Source of the DNA: Atopsyche davidsoni
Taxonomy: Eukaryota; Arthropoda; Insecta; Trichoptera; Hydrobiosidae
DNA length: 64,000 nt
Assembly (NCBI GenBank): GCA_022113835.1
Contig: JAILWY010000023.1
Location: 7,006,001-7,070,000, forward strand
Direction: 5' to 3'
This document shows positions 46,780 through 59,151 of the stretch, piece after piece (the first letter of the stretch is position 1; every line of letters begins with the position of its first letter). The position numbers and the translations under genes were made by a program. The notes under the pieces are model-generated. The model had not been told where the DNA came from and made no database searches. It saw nothing but the letters and a program-made list of their open reading frames with translations.

Positions 46780-48990
46780 ATATATATGCTTAAAAGTTTT
46801 ACAAAAATTAAACAATATTTCTAGATAACAAATGGTTATCACAATATCTTTACTACCCGAATTTGATCAAGCCAACATAGTCGCATGGTTCTTTTGAAAT
46901 GAGGTATAAACGCAAGCATTCAATGGATTTTTTTTCTTATTTTTGTTTGTCTAAATGTGCTGAAATATTTTAGTATATCTAATTTTTTTGATATAACGTT
47001 CTTTATAGACTTGCCGGGTATGTCAAATACATCAACACTTCAATGTCTAGATAGGCGATCGAAACTGGTCACACAAAAAAAATTGTGCAGATATGTCAAT
47101 CATGAATTTATGATGTGTTCATCTATAATTTTCTCAAACTGTAATGGGTCGTCAATTTTGACGAATTTTGAAAAAATATTGTGAGAGTTTATGTAAAAAT
47201 TGAAGTCAATTAAAGTAATCAAAGGTATCACAAGTCCTATCATTGTTGATGTTTCAAGTTGTTTATTCAAGAGGTTCCTAAGCTTGATAGCTCTATAGTC
47301 GACGTAAGCTTTAGTTGTTTCATTAAAAGTATCATTAAAAGGCTCTCCGACAATTCGCAACTCCAGTCGTTTGAAAAGCCATTATCGCCTCAGTTTTCCG
47401 GTTAAATTATATTGCTGAGAAATTTAAGAGCTCCACTAACATCGATTACAATAGCTTATAAAGGAAAGGTTAGAGCTTTCCCGAAGGTTTGATTGAAAAA
47501 TTATTGATTTTTCTGTATAAGACAACACTCAAAATATCCTGATAAAAACATTTCATGTTTTCATATTCAATCGTAGATATTTATAGAATAATGCGTATTT
47601 TTACTCTTCAAATACATCAATCAGTCTTTATACGAGTAAAATGTCTCGTAAAATGATGCTATGTCATTCGAGAAAGTGACAATCACTAATCGGGAAAGCG
47701 TATTTTATAGCTCCGAATATGATAAAGTTCACTAAAAAGATTTATCCTTCATATAAAACTCACTCAAGAAACATTTAAATATATTTTTGACCATACGGCA
47801 TAATGTTTTTGACGCTTTATACTCATGAAGTTTTTGTATTAAATCAGTAAAATATTATCAAAAAAATTTGAAGCAAGTTTAAAGTTTTTTGAAATCCGTA
47901 CATCTAAAATTTGAATGTTTTTATGTTCATGTATAATACAATATAGCTAGTATAATTGTTGTTTATATTATTTTTCAAGTATGGAGGTGTAGCTTATTTT
48001 AGAAGCATAGTTTCTCGACCAAATCCTTAGTCACAATATAAATTCCAAAATATATACTTAATATAAAGTCCAAACATATACTTAATTCTTGTGTCAAAAT
48101 CTATTTTACTGTTATAGACGCTTAACTTTTTAATACTGAAAATTAAATTTATTTATACTCTTCTATATGCATTCTGGAACACTGATAAAAGTGATTGATT
48201 CTGACATTTTTATGAAAGAAGCCATAAACTGAACTATTTTCATTTTAATTTATTTATTGAATTTTTACTATTTTATTCAACAATAAGAATTTAAAATGCC
48301 AGTGGACTTTTTGCATAAAAATAAATTCGAGTTTCAGAAGATCTCTCTCATAATTTTTGAACGCCAAAACATAGTGTTTAAGCGATGTAAATGAGTTTTG
48401 AGTTTAAAATTTATTTTACAATAAAAACCAAAAATTGTTTAAAGTATTGAGTTGATAATTTTGTTCAAAGTGAGACTTATAGAAATTTGTTCTATAACAA
48501 ACATATTATTTGATTGCAATTAGCTGCATTCAAGTTCATTGATGTGTCCTAAAGTTTCTTTAACTTCTTTATTGTTGAGCTCTGTACTTTCTACGGTTCC
48601 TCGTAGATATATTACGCGATTTAAGTTTGAGAAACGCGGTTGATGACTGTGGTTATGTGACAGTACATACTATATTGAGATCCACTACTGCCATATGTTA
48701 TCACTACTGTGTTATTACTACCACTTCTGCCACATGTTTTGTTTTCATCCTAAATTTCAAAACTCCTGCAAATAAATCTCATTTCATTAATAAAACCAAA
48801 ATTGCATATGACAAACTTCATTTTGAAATTAAATGAAGGTAGTATTTTGAATACAATTTGAGAGAATTCAATGTATGTAAATGAAATTATTTTAGAAAAT
48901 TTAGCAACCATTAAAAATATTAACACGCAGGGAATACTTATACATAGGATTAAAATAATTTAATATTATACAAACAAAGTGATTTGCATA
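46780..48990. other. intergenic DNA between transposons
   Basis: AT-rich. A stretch at 47100-47360 (minus) is open for 86 codons without an ATG start. Its product is not recognised; it could be a transposon relic. Nothing else seen. Confidence 0.45.
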
Positions 48991-49001
48991 ATTGTCTAGG
49001 G

Positions 49002-49119
49002 CACGGGTCCCCAACCTTTTAGGACCCAAGAGCACAAATGGCGCCCGCCGGACGGGCGGCGGGCGCCATTTATTTTTTCAAGGTATTTTTCTGCTCCCGA
49101 AAGTAGTTCCAAAGCCCAG

Positions 49120-49181
<62 letters not shown>

Positions 49182-50470
49182 AAAATAGATTTTCTAGAAG
49201 CGCTACTTAGTTTTTGGCTTTCACATATAGATGGCGCTTACTACATATTAAACGCAATAATTTTTTTTTATAATATATTATGGATTGGCTGGGCTACACT
49301 TGGCCAAAAAGTGTAAAATTGGTGGGATGAATGGTTTCGGTCCGACGGTCATTTTATTGTCACGGTATTCGTGTACTGACAGAGACATGGCAAAAATGTG
49401 TAGCTAGCGAGGGACGATACTTTGAATAAACTATTTTTATTATTGTATTTTTTTTGAAATTATCCACTTTTCATTGATAAAAAAAAACCAGAAACTTGTG
49501 GCACACCTAGTTGGACATTTGATTTATTTAATTGTCACTTTATTTTGCTATATCGAAAGTTGATTTTTTTACAAAGAAAAAACTATAAATTATATTTATC
49601 TATTTTTTATTATTTAATTAACGTCCATTTTAAGGGTAAAATAAAATCTTGAAGATGTTGAAAAATTGGATAAAATGACGACTTTTCAAAACCAAAGTTT
49701 GTTAATGATTTTTTTTTTTTTAAATTTTTTAAATAATATGGCGCACATGGTTTATATTTAATCTTTTAATTTCAATTAAAAAAAAAACTTTTAAATGTTT
49801 AGGACTCTTGTAAAATGGGCCAGATGAATCTCCAAATTCCTACAATCGGGATTTTTTTTTTTTATCATATTAATAGTAAATTTATAAGATATAAAAATAT
49901 ATTTTATTCGAAAGAAGGAATGTATCAAACTTTTTGCATTTAAATTTTTTCGATTGGTGCAATGGATTTTTCGCAAAACGGACTAGAAAATGATTAAAAA
50001 AACTCGATTATGCAGACTAGGCCCTTAAGCTCCAAAAGGTACGTCGGTGTGATTTTGTTTATTTCAAAATGCATAAATATAATGAATATTAAAAGTTTAT
50101 TTCATAAACATTGGCCCGCTCAGGTAACTAGCCGCCCTAAACCAGACGCTGATTTGTAAATCTAATTAAGATTATTGTCCCATCGACGCTCGGCAAAAAT
50201 AATTTTATTGCCCGTCGGTACCTGTCCTAAACCGAAAATATTTTCAAAACCCACAAACTCCAATGGCGTTCTAATTTTTCGCCCACTGTTTAATTAATTT
50301 TTTTTTTGATTACTAAATATTTTTTTTTTTTTTAAATATTTTTTTTTTTTTTTTAAATATTTTTTTTTTTAACATAAATATTTTTTTAATTGTGGTCGGA
50401 GAGCGGCGGGCGCACGTAAAATCGTCGGCGGGCGCCATGGCGCCCGCGGGCACAGGGTTGGGGACCACCG
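49002..50470. mobile_element. non-autonomous hAT-like element, 1.47 kb, with perfect 8-bp target duplication
   Basis: The flanks carry the perfect direct repeat GTCTAGGG at 48994-49001 and 50471-50478. The ends are imperfect inverted repeats sharing GGTCCCCAACC. Just inside each end lies a very GC-rich palindrome: a 15-bp-arm hairpin at 49036-49071 and a 20-bp palindrome at 50428-50447. The interior is AT-rich with a 58-A run (49122-49179) and no transposase. An 8-bp duplication is typical of hAT insertions, so this is most simply a non-autonomous hAT derivative. Confidence 0.85.
49122..49179. repeat. 58-base poly(A) run
   Basis: Uninterrupted A run inside the non-autonomous element. It may be an inserted retroposon tail. 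Confidence 0.95.
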
Positions 50471-50479
50471 GTCTAGGGT

Positions 50480-51050
50480 ATTAGTATTGAAGACAGCCTT
50501 CATGTTCCATACAAAATATATGAATATTAAGTAAGTTGTTTTAACATGTAGATTATGTATATAATTGAATTTAATTCATCGGCATATCTTTTACAAAATG
50601 TATTATATTTAAAGCTTAGAAATAAATTTCTTAGCTATAAGTGCATAAAAAATGTATAGTTAAAAATAATTTTACGCCTGTGTTATAATAAATTATAAAA
50701 TATTCTTAAATATACCGTAACCATTCTCTCTGATTTAAATTCCACCGAAGATGTTATCCCTACAACAGCAGAATCCTCTATTCGCTTGAACTGATTGGAA
50801 TCCCCAACGTTAAGGCTATGGAAGTATGCTGACGTTAAAACTTCTCACAAGTTTGACGTAAACTCGTATTATAGTTTATATTAAACATAATAGTTTTAAC
50901 CACCAGACTGTTAATACTTGAGATAAAATAACTAGAAAAACTATCTGCATACGATGTTTAGTTCGAAACAAACTTGTCAAAAGAAAGCTTGGTATTTATT
51001 CGAACACATCGAGAGCATGCACTCTGTACCGGCGGTTGTACGCTGCGAGT
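50480..51050. other. AT-rich intergenic DNA
   Basis: No gene or repeat end recognised. Confidence 0.5.
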
Positions 51051-51420
51051 TGCAAGTTTCGAGGATGTCGCATTCAGCCCCGCGGCTCGGGGCGCCGGGC
51101 ACTTGCCCCGCGGCTCGGGGCGCCGGGCACTTGTTGCCGGGGCGGAGCGAGGGGGTCCCCCAGTCCCCCAGTCCCTCGCCCCCCCACCCCTTGCCACCCA
51201 ACCCCTGCCCCCTAGCCCCTCGCCCCCCAGCCCCTCGTCCCCCAACCCCTAGTCCGCCAACCCCTCGCCCCCTAGCCCCTCACCCCCCAACCCCTCGTCC
51301 CCCAGCCCCTCGCCCCGCAGTCCATCCTGCAGCTGTAATTACGGACGCAGCTAACTCAGTTAACTTCTCAGCAGTCGGCGCCTCAAATTGGAAGGTCGCT
51401 ATCGGGCGCACTTCCCTCGA
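51050..51420. repeat. GC-rich tandem repeats and C-rich minisatellite
   Basis: Two perfect 28-bp units with CCCCGCGGCTCGGGGCGCC cores lie at 51078-51105 and 51106-51133. They are followed by about 180 bases of degenerate CCCCTCGCCCCCCAG-type repeats to about 51320. Open frames over it on both strands (up to 164 codons) encode only proline- or glycine-rich low complexity and are not believed. The C-runs could form i-motif or, on the other strand, G-quadruplex structures. Confidence 0.85.
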
Positions 51421-51424
51421 ACTC

Positions 51425-53955
51425 TACAGTCTGGCGGTGATAACGTGAAATTAGTACAATCTATTCTATATTAAACAGTTGTGGTGATTGCCTTTGGCGT
51501 TCAATATTTATTCATCATTATGAATAATTGAATATGATTAACACGATGATCGACTGAATCAACAAATAAAATCATGAATGTTTTCTTTGTCACTTTGGTA
51601 TTTTTTTATTATTCAATTTTTCCAACAAAACGACAAGTTGTTTTCATTTAATGCTTGAAATATACTTAAAATAATTTTAATGCGCAGTAAAATTTAACAT
51701 TTATTACATTTATGCCGTCAAAATAGACGTCTCTTATTGTTTTTATAGATATTTCATTTAAACACCGGTATCGCTATAAAATACTGACCTCATGATCTTT
51801 ATTCTCAATATTTGAATAGTTTTAAATTTCCCTTACCTAATAATAATAATCTACTTAAATTCACCTATTTAAGATTTAGTTACAACCTTTATACTTCTGT
51901 CTGGGTGTGGTCACAAGCTGTCAGAATTTTCCTTTCAAAACAAAATGTGAATAAATTGTCAGGTGCGTTATATCGCCATTCGTCGCACCAGTACAACCAA
52001 GTTTACCTTTGACGAACTCTACTTTATACAAATTGACGTTAACGCGACGTTAATGGTTACAGCTTAATAAAAGTTTAAAACAATTTAATACAAAAAATTA
52101 TTTTAAGCATAAAAATGATGCAAAAATACTTGTTACTTGGATTAAATATCAAAGCTTAACTTTGATTATGTGGTTGGAGCCTCTGCGGTGGGCTTTTTTT
52201 AGTAAGATCAATATAATATGTCTCAGGATATTGTTGACGACCTCAAGGGTCAAAATTCATTAGTAAAAATTACTCAAGCGGTTAATTGACATTAGAAGAT
52301 ATATAGTAATAGAAAATTGATGGACCAAAGATATTAAAGTAACAATCCATATTTCAGACGAACATAAGAATAGCACAAGGGTCACAAAAATGACAATTAA
52401 AAACATGATAATTCACCATTTTTATCTCCGGCGTTACACAGCTATCTTTTTGAAATTGCCAATATAATTTTACAGTATTAAAAATAAATATGTGCAATTT
52501 TGTAATTCTCAAATATTTTTGTTTTAGAGGAAAATTTAAGCGTGGTTTATGTCAATTTAATTTATTTAATTCAAATGGTTGTTTTATAAGATATTTAATT
52601 TTGGCGTTAATATAAAAAAAAATTGAAATGTATATTAATGCACATCTAATAAATTTTTAGTTATTTACCATACATTTTTTAAAATTTGTATGCAAGTTAG
52701 CTGTAATACTGAAAGCAAGCATTGTATTTGCATTAAGGAAAGCATTAATATTTACATATTATTTTTCAAAAACAAGAAACAGTAAAAACAAGAGGATTGT
52801 AAAAGTTTGTATCTCTACCTGGCCAGGACCGTAACTCTAGCGTATTTGAATCAAACTTTGTGTCTTTTAGTAACTAGAGATTAAAATTTTCCACATTTAG
52901 TTTTTGCTTGATTTAGTCACTTCTTTCTTGTGGCTTTGATATTTGCGTTCCCCGTATAAAAATGCAAAGAAGATTTAGTCACGCATAATGAGGATACAAA
53001 TTAAAATAAACGTACCATATTGTCTGTTAGTATAACGTCTACATATATTATAAAACATGCAATCTCTTTTTTGTCGATTTAATAGATAAAATTGGTCCCA
53101 TAAATTGTTGATAGCTTATTAAGTGATCTCAACAGTCCTGAGATAAGATGATATATCAATAAGCTTGTAATGATTTGTATTAAACCATAAACGTGTTTGC
53201 TTTCGAATAGCGTAAATCTGTGTTTTGTTACAAGTTAATCTGATTAAATATATTATATTTATAAAGGATCTTATTACCTCTAAGAAGATAAACAAGGAAC
53301 GTTATGGTATACATATACTATCTCTTTGTGTTCTCTTTAGTAGTAACCTCTCCCGTAATGCTCATGTTGAGACTAAATACGAGATAATACTCTTTAGAAT
53401 CTTTATGCTGGGATTTGCTTTATGTAGTCAGGGACGATCTTCACGCTCCTGAAAATGCTGAAAGTGCCCCGGCGGGGTACTGAGACCATTCCAATAATGC
53501 TAAGTTCCATTCCAATAAACCTCGTTACTTTACTTTATTTTATATGATCGTCATGTTTTTCTCGACTATCAAAATTTCTATAAATTTGCATACATTATAA
53601 TTTGCAAAAAATATTTGTACGTTAAGAAAAATATATATAAACAATTTACTTATACTTGTACATACAATCGATTGTATCCCAATTTATAATGTTTAATAAA
53701 TAAACAAATTTACAATACTACTTGGTACGTACACCAATAAATATTGAATTAAAATTGTTTGTAGGAAAAAGAAGTAGAAGTAGTAAAACTTTCTCAGAAT
53801 ATTTTAAATGCTTATCTTGTTATATTTCTCAATATTTTTAAACAGCAAATACTCTATATTGTATTTTGTAATAAAAATCACTGTTATAAATAAATCATTA
53901 ATCTTATCTAAAGCTATTTGCAAAAAATGTATAAACACTTGTGAACTTGTAGGTC
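51425..53955. other. AT-rich intergenic DNA upstream of family B
   Basis: No gene recognised. A small GC-richer patch lies at 53420-53480. Scattered 60-75 codon frames have no recognisable product. Confidence 0.5.
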
Positions 53956-53959
53956 AAAC

Positions 53960-54123
53960 TTATCAGTTTATGACTCGGATTTTATTGGAAAAAAAAATAT
54001 GCACCGGGCTTGGGAGTTCCCCGAATACCGCCTCAATATCATCTTGAATGTTGTGACAAAAAACAGCTAAGCTGCGATATAGAATGGTATAAAAACCGGT
54101 CTCCCCACCACAACAGCATCAAT
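53960..54123 (+). promoter_or_regulatory. B1 promoter: GATA, AP-1-like, kB, TATA, Inr
   Basis: TTATCA (inverted GATA) at 53960-53965 and TGACTCG (AP-1-like) at 53971-53977 precede a kB site GGGAGTTCCC at 54012-54021. A GATA lies at 54076-54079, TATAAAAA at 54088-54095, and an Inr-like TCAAT at 54119-54123 with its A 33 bp from the TATA start. Confidence 0.75.
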
Positions 54124-54179
54124 ACTCCAGCGTGTCTGAAGCAACTCGTTTTTTGCAATCAAAGAAAAAATATCTCAAC

Positions 54180-54797
54180 ATGAAGTTCTTATTCTGTTTT
54201 GTCGCTTTCTTCCTCGTGGCTTTGGCCTTCTCCTCGCCATTGTCGGGAGACCAAGACGAGTCACTCGCACATTCTGAAGGTATCCACGTGTATTAAAACT
54301 TTTTTTTACGTCTCGAGCCATAAACGTTTACAACTGAATTTATTGTTATTTCGCATTGATAAATACATAAAAATATTTTTATAATAAGGAGTTATGATTT
54401 TGAAATTAAAAAGACTCGCACTAGCAAATTTGATTGGTAAATATATCTTAGTGGATCTACTAAATACCCGTGAACGCAAAGTATATACATACTTATAGTA
54501 TAATATTTAAAAATTTCATATTATTTAACATTACGCCTGTATTTTGATATCAATTTCTTTTTTTTTTTAAATATATTGATGAATAATGCAATGCATAATG
54601 AGATTAACGAATTTTGAAATTTTAGCTGACTGAATTTTTATTTTATAGGAGCTGACTTGGTCCAGAAACCTCTACACATAAGGGAGAGAAGAGACACTCA
54701 CTGCCCCAGGGACCCTATGGGATGCCAGATCAGCTGCTTGGGCAAGGGTCGAGCCAACACGGGCATGTGCGTCGGAAACTGGTGCAACTGCTTCTGA
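54180..54797 (+). CDS. short CS-alpha-beta secreted peptide precursor (family B, copy B1)
   Basis: Two coding exons, 54180-54279 and 54649-54797, joined across a 369-base phase-1 intron (GAAG|GTATCC ... TTTTATAG|GAG). The 82-residue product has a signal peptide (1-19), an acidic propeptide to RERR at 45-48 and a 34-residue mature peptide. Its cysteines at 52, 59, 63, 74, 79 and 81 give C-x6-C-x3-C-x10-C-x4-C-x-C. CQISC, GMC and CNC fit the CS-alpha-beta fold. The ending GNWCNCF and near-neutral charge differ from classical defensins, so the target may differ (microbe, protease or ion channel). Secreted immune peptide is inferred. Start chosen as the ATG of the signal peptide, 59 bases after the Inr. 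AATAAA follows at 55110-55115. Confidence 0.92.
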
Positions 54798-54799
54798 GC

Positions 54800-55555
54800 C
54801 AACTTCACCAGCACACAACTGGAACCTCTATCTAACGAAAACTCCACTACGTCATTCTGTCATGGTGTTTTTATTGTTACAACCATCTAAATATCTTACA
54901 TTTATAAGTTGTCTTTTAACAAAATTGAGCTACAACATCTTAGATCAGAAATCCGTCCATGAAAAAAGCACACAGAAATGTCATTTTTTTAATTGTTTCA
55001 ATTGGCACCTTTTTTATTTATTTGTGATGTATTATGTACATAACCTATTTGTTAATCTATTAATAATGTAAAAAAACAGATTTTTAAACTGATTTTTTAT
55101 AAATATTTCAATAAAACTAAATAAATATACAAAAAAACATTATTTATGATTTTCATTACGATTGAAAACACAAACTAATCCCAAATATTCTAGTCTTTAA
55201 GATGTTTAATTGAGGTAAAAAATATACTTGTAAGCTACACAAGCGAGTTTTTTGCCTTTTGTATCTGATCCCATATTACCAAAAATATATAAACCCTACT
55301 ATCATCGATGTTATTTAGTAACATTTTCAGAAATTTAATGTTAAATAATAAAAAATCCAAGAAATTATGAAAAGTCATATCAAAACGATCAACTTTATTT
55401 TATGTGAAATAATAAATCTTTTGTATGGAACTAATATATTTAGTTTTTTTTTTTTCTAAAATTCATAGGCGGTGCCTTCAACTTAAAATCTATGTGAAGT
55501 ATTGAAAATATTAATATTTGTAATAAAATTATTGAATATTTAAGATTAAATACTT
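54800..55555. other. 3' flank of B1
   Basis: AT-rich, probably 3' UTR to the AATAAA at 55110-55115, then unassigned DNA. Confidence 0.5.
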
Positions 55556-55735
55556 TCATCGCCTTTCACGTTGATATTATCATACTGACACTCAGTTTGA
55601 TAATTGCAACGTGAAGAGTTGGCGAAACCGGTCACCAATAAAAATGAACACATGGAAAGGTCATTCGAGTATTTTATTTAAGATATTAAAATAGAATTCA
55701 ACCAAGTTCTCTCTGTCAAAAATGTTGATTACGGA
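55555..55735 (+). repeat. dispersed repeat family R1, copy 4
   Basis: GAGTTGGCGAAACCGGTCAC lies at about 55616-55635 and CAACCAAGTTCTCTCTGTC near 55699-55717. Before the core, TTGATAAT and a GCAAC/GTTGGC stem keep the hammerhead-like order. A reverse partner (TTTCACGTTGATATTATCA, 55563-55581) makes a larger imperfect hairpin with 55597-55614. This is the copy with the best-preserved fold. Confidence 0.7.
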
Positions 55736-56239
55736 AATATTAATCACATTTAGATTTTGTATAATAAACAGTTGTATGCAGTCATTATAAAAATGTGATT
55801 TCTTATGTTTCAAAATACTTTTTAAATATTTTATACAATTAAAATATACAATTGTTGCTATTGTGCATCATAAATTACGCACTTTTTAATTTTTTATTAC
55901 TTATGATAAAATATTTACTGTTTGCATCGGACGCTAATGATAAATTATTAGTTTTTTTTATTATTATATAACTATATTTATTATTTTTCACATTTATCAC
56001 ACCTTTAGAAATAAAAATTATCATGTTAATTTGTATACATTTAATAAAAAGCTGATAAGCCGACAAACACAGTAATTACCAGAAAAGTTCAAAGATCAAA
56101 TTAACATATCTTAAGAAAAACCCAGAAAATGTTTTGAAATCTATTTGAAAATTTCCAGCTTCAATTTAAATAAATATCAAAAAGACTCATTACATGATTG
56201 ATACAACTCGTACCTTGGATTTAATAAACGTTTTGCAAA

Positions 56240-56440
56240 CTGAATCAAAATAACTTATGACAGCTAAAATAAGGCTTCACTATTTTGCTTGGGTTACTAT
56301 TTACTTTTGTATCGCTCTGCTAACTGTGACGGCGAAAGTTTCAAAACTTGTTTTCCGGATGAAGAAGACGGTGACGTGGAAAAATGATCAAGTTGTTCTT
56401 ATAAATTCGATTGTGACACTAACGGTAATTAAAAATTAAA
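56240..56440 (+). pseudogene. possible broken exon of a cysteine-containing secreted protein
   Basis: A 60-codon frame (56257-56439) starts with a signal-peptide-like segment ending TVTA. From 56319 an overlapping frame carries NCDGESFKTCFPDEEDGD, a TGA at 56385-56387, then SSC and DCD. The patch is GC-richer than its flanks and lies between B1 and B2. It reads like a secreted Cys-containing exon with a frameshift and a stop, but no family was recognised and chance is possible. Confidence 0.25.
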
Positions 56441-56838
56441 ATCAATATCTATATAATAATCAAATTTTGAAAAACAGTTATACATAGTACTAAAATTATA
56501 CACAATTGAAAATAAAATAAAACGTTGTACTCTGCAGTTATTATACGTTATCTAGAATATACGTGTATCACCATTATTTATGCGTCCGGTAACTAAAAAG
56601 ATTTTGAAATGCTTTGCATGCACGTACCGATGCAATAATTTACATAAAATAAAGTACGGTAATAATTACATTGTATTATTAAATCAACTTCAGAATATGA
56701 AATTCATATTGTGAATACACAAATGGATTGTATCACCTTACATATTCATGAACTCAGGCTGCAGTTAAAGAGCAGCAGTAAGATACGAGTTTATGGCTCA
56801 TGTTGCTCAGAAATGAAACGAATGCAGCCGCTCGGACT

Positions 56839-56945
56839 GGGGGACTCCCCATTAACACCGCAATATTGTATAAACAAAAACAGCTGCGATAAGGAAATTC
56901 GCGGAGGTATAAAAACCAGCCTCACTCTCTGTGCTACATCAGTAC
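56839..56945 (+). promoter_or_regulatory. B2 promoter: kB, GATA, TATA, Inr
   Basis: A kB-type site GGGACTCCCC lies at 56841-56850, GATAAG at 56888-56893, TATAAAAA at 56908-56915 and TCAGT at 56939-56943, with the A 33 bp from TATA. The sequence just upstream (GCAGCCGCTCGG) is shared with B3. Confidence 0.78.
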
Positions 56946-56998
56946 TCCAAAGTATTTGAAGCAAGTCTAGTACAACAAGAGACGAAACTCATCTCAAT

Positions 56999-57369
56999 AT
57001 GAAGTTCCTATTCTTTTTTGTCGCTTTTTTCCTCGTGGCCCTGGCCATCTCATCTCCTGTTTCAGAAGACCTGGATGATTTGCCCAGTTACCCCGAAGGT
57101 AAGCATGAACATTAATATGCATTTATTGAGCACATACAATATTAATAAAAATAATCAATAAACTTAACTTGTTTTGAATAAATATTGTAAAAAAATTATT
57201 ATTTATTCTCATTGCCTTTTTTACAGCTGGTGGTTTGGTTCAACCCCTGCAGAGAGAGAAGAGAGACACCTACTGCCCCAATGACCCCATAGGGTGCCAG
57301 ATCAGCTGCACAGGCAAGGGCCCAGCCAATAGGGGCATGTGCATCGGCAACTGGTGCAACTGCTTCTAA
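56999..57369 (+). CDS. short CS-alpha-beta secreted peptide precursor (family B, copy B2)
   Basis: Exons 56999-57098 and 57227-57369 are joined across a 128-base phase-1 intron (GAAG|GTAAGC ... TTTTACAG|CTG), the shortest of the three. The 80-residue product has a hydrophobic signal peptide (about 1-19), an acidic propeptide to REKR at 43-46, and a 34-residue mature peptide with cysteines at 50, 57, 61, 72, 77 and 79. It is the most divergent of the family in the loop before the fourth cysteine (GKGPANRGMC). The conserved core CQISC and the ending GNWCNCF are unchanged. AATAAA lies at 57637-57642. Function as a secreted immune effector is inferred from the fold and the kB/GATA promoter. Confidence 0.92.
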
Positions 57370-57703
57370 GCCAACTCTACCAGCATAAGCTAGACATGCA
57401 TCACCATATTTATTAATTGTGTCGTGAAATTATTATCTTAGATTAGATATTTAAATGTTATTTTTTAAAACTTCATTTCCTATTTTTTATGTGAAAGCCT
57501 CTTTGAGGACTTTACTTATTCACTTGTGGTTTTGTCTTGCAAAGACAGCCTAAAAAATTGTATTAAAAAAAGAATATCAGTACTTAAGGGCATTGTTCAG
57601 AAAATATCTCGTGTATTTTAATTATATTTACCGATTAATAAAATAAAATTAATATTCTTCTAATTACATATTTTATTTATATGTTTGACATTCAATAAAC
57701 CAT

Positions 57704-57714
57704 GTATATATATA

Positions 57715-57794
<80 letters not shown>
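57704..57794. repeat. compound (TA)n(CA)n(TA)n microsatellite
   Basis: About 90 bases of alternating TA and CA dinucleotides just downstream of gene B2. Confidence 0.95.
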
Positions 57795-57798
<4 letters not shown>

Positions 57799-57799
57799 C

Positions 57800-59140
57800 A
57801 TCCTGCTATTGAGTGAGAATATTCACATAGATTCAGAAATGATTAATGAAAAGAATTATAAAAAATAGCATATTACGTTATTTGACAACAACTAGCAAAA
57901 ACACATTTTTTTCTGTAAAATGAAACCAAACACTATTTTTGTAAAAAATATTTTTAATTTTACAAATATTGCAACAGTCGAGTTTTTAATAAAAACGTAT
58001 TGTATAATCAAGAGTTCTTTAAAAAATCAACGAATATTCAGATTTACAGCGTTTTTAAAATCATGAATTTAAACATTATTAAATTTCAAGAAATAATATT
58101 TTAACCGAGGGATCGAGGCGAGATTTGATTTTTTTATTTTTAATTTTTTTCAATCTCTCCCTCATTATTATTTTATCCTATTTTTGGACTACAACTTTTC
58201 AGGAAAGTAATGAAGTTAATAAAATTATTTTTCGTTTTACGGCAGCCATATCGATTCATTTTAATAAAGCTAGTGATCGATTCGTTGTAAAGCCAGGAAT
58301 AAAAAAACTTTCGCATAAATTGGGAATTCTCGATTTTATCATGTTATTCATTACTTTCTGATTGCCATAAAAAAATAGCATATAATAGAGTTTCCGCGAA
58401 ACTTTATACTGATTAATAATATTTAAAAGACAAATGGTATGCTTAAAATAATTAACCATATTATAAAAGGTAAAACAGACGGGTGATAGATACTCATCAA
58501 TCATAAAAACTGCAGAGTCTGGAGGCTTGACATGTTCAAGAAGGCTACTTACAAGATAAATGGTCAAAACTACATAGAACAAGTCCGAGTCCATAGTAAA
58601 TAAACAAGATTATCAAAATAAAAACAGAAAAAACGTGAATTGTAAAAACAAATATTTTTCAAGGAATAGGTATAGAAAAAATAAAACATAGATTCAGATA
58701 ATTGATTTTACTTGTGCTTCTTCGTATAATTTAAAATATTTATTTAATAGTTTTTAAATACTGGGCTATTGTATAATTTATTTTATAAATATTTAATTAA
58801 TTCAGATTTGTGATTGCATTTTAATGCTAATTTGTAGTTAAAATCTTTATCAAGTTACAACAATATACCTTAGCTTAGAGCTTGTGATTATATATAAGTA
58901 AAAATATTGTCTAAAAACCGAACTCTATAATTACTTTCTGGAAATATGTATTATAAAAACAAGTCTGTTTTGAAGATATATTTTGATTTATAAATATTCA
59001 TTCGTTAATATTTCGTAATAATACCAATAAATTCACGTACCGGAATTATTCTAATGTTTAACTGATAATAAAATAAAAAATTACGATAACAAATCTTTTG
59101 AAATATATTTACAAAATGGCTGCGTATAGCAGTTGTGAAA
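57800..59140. other. intergenic DNA between B2 and B3
   Basis: AT-rich. Minus-strand 58256-58594 is open for 112 codons from an ATG with a hydrophobic N-terminal third, but it is unrecognised and has no promoter placed. Not called as a gene. Confidence 0.45.
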
Positions 59141-59151
59141 GGCAGTTATGA

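Noticed and set aside
47100..47360. 86-codon minus-strand frame as a gene
   Set aside because: It lacks an ATG start and has no recognisable family. At most a relic.
50954..51448. 164-codon plus-strand open frame and overlapping minus-strand frames
   Set aside because: The product is proline-rich low complexity produced by a C-rich minisatellite and is open on both strands. No signal or domain.
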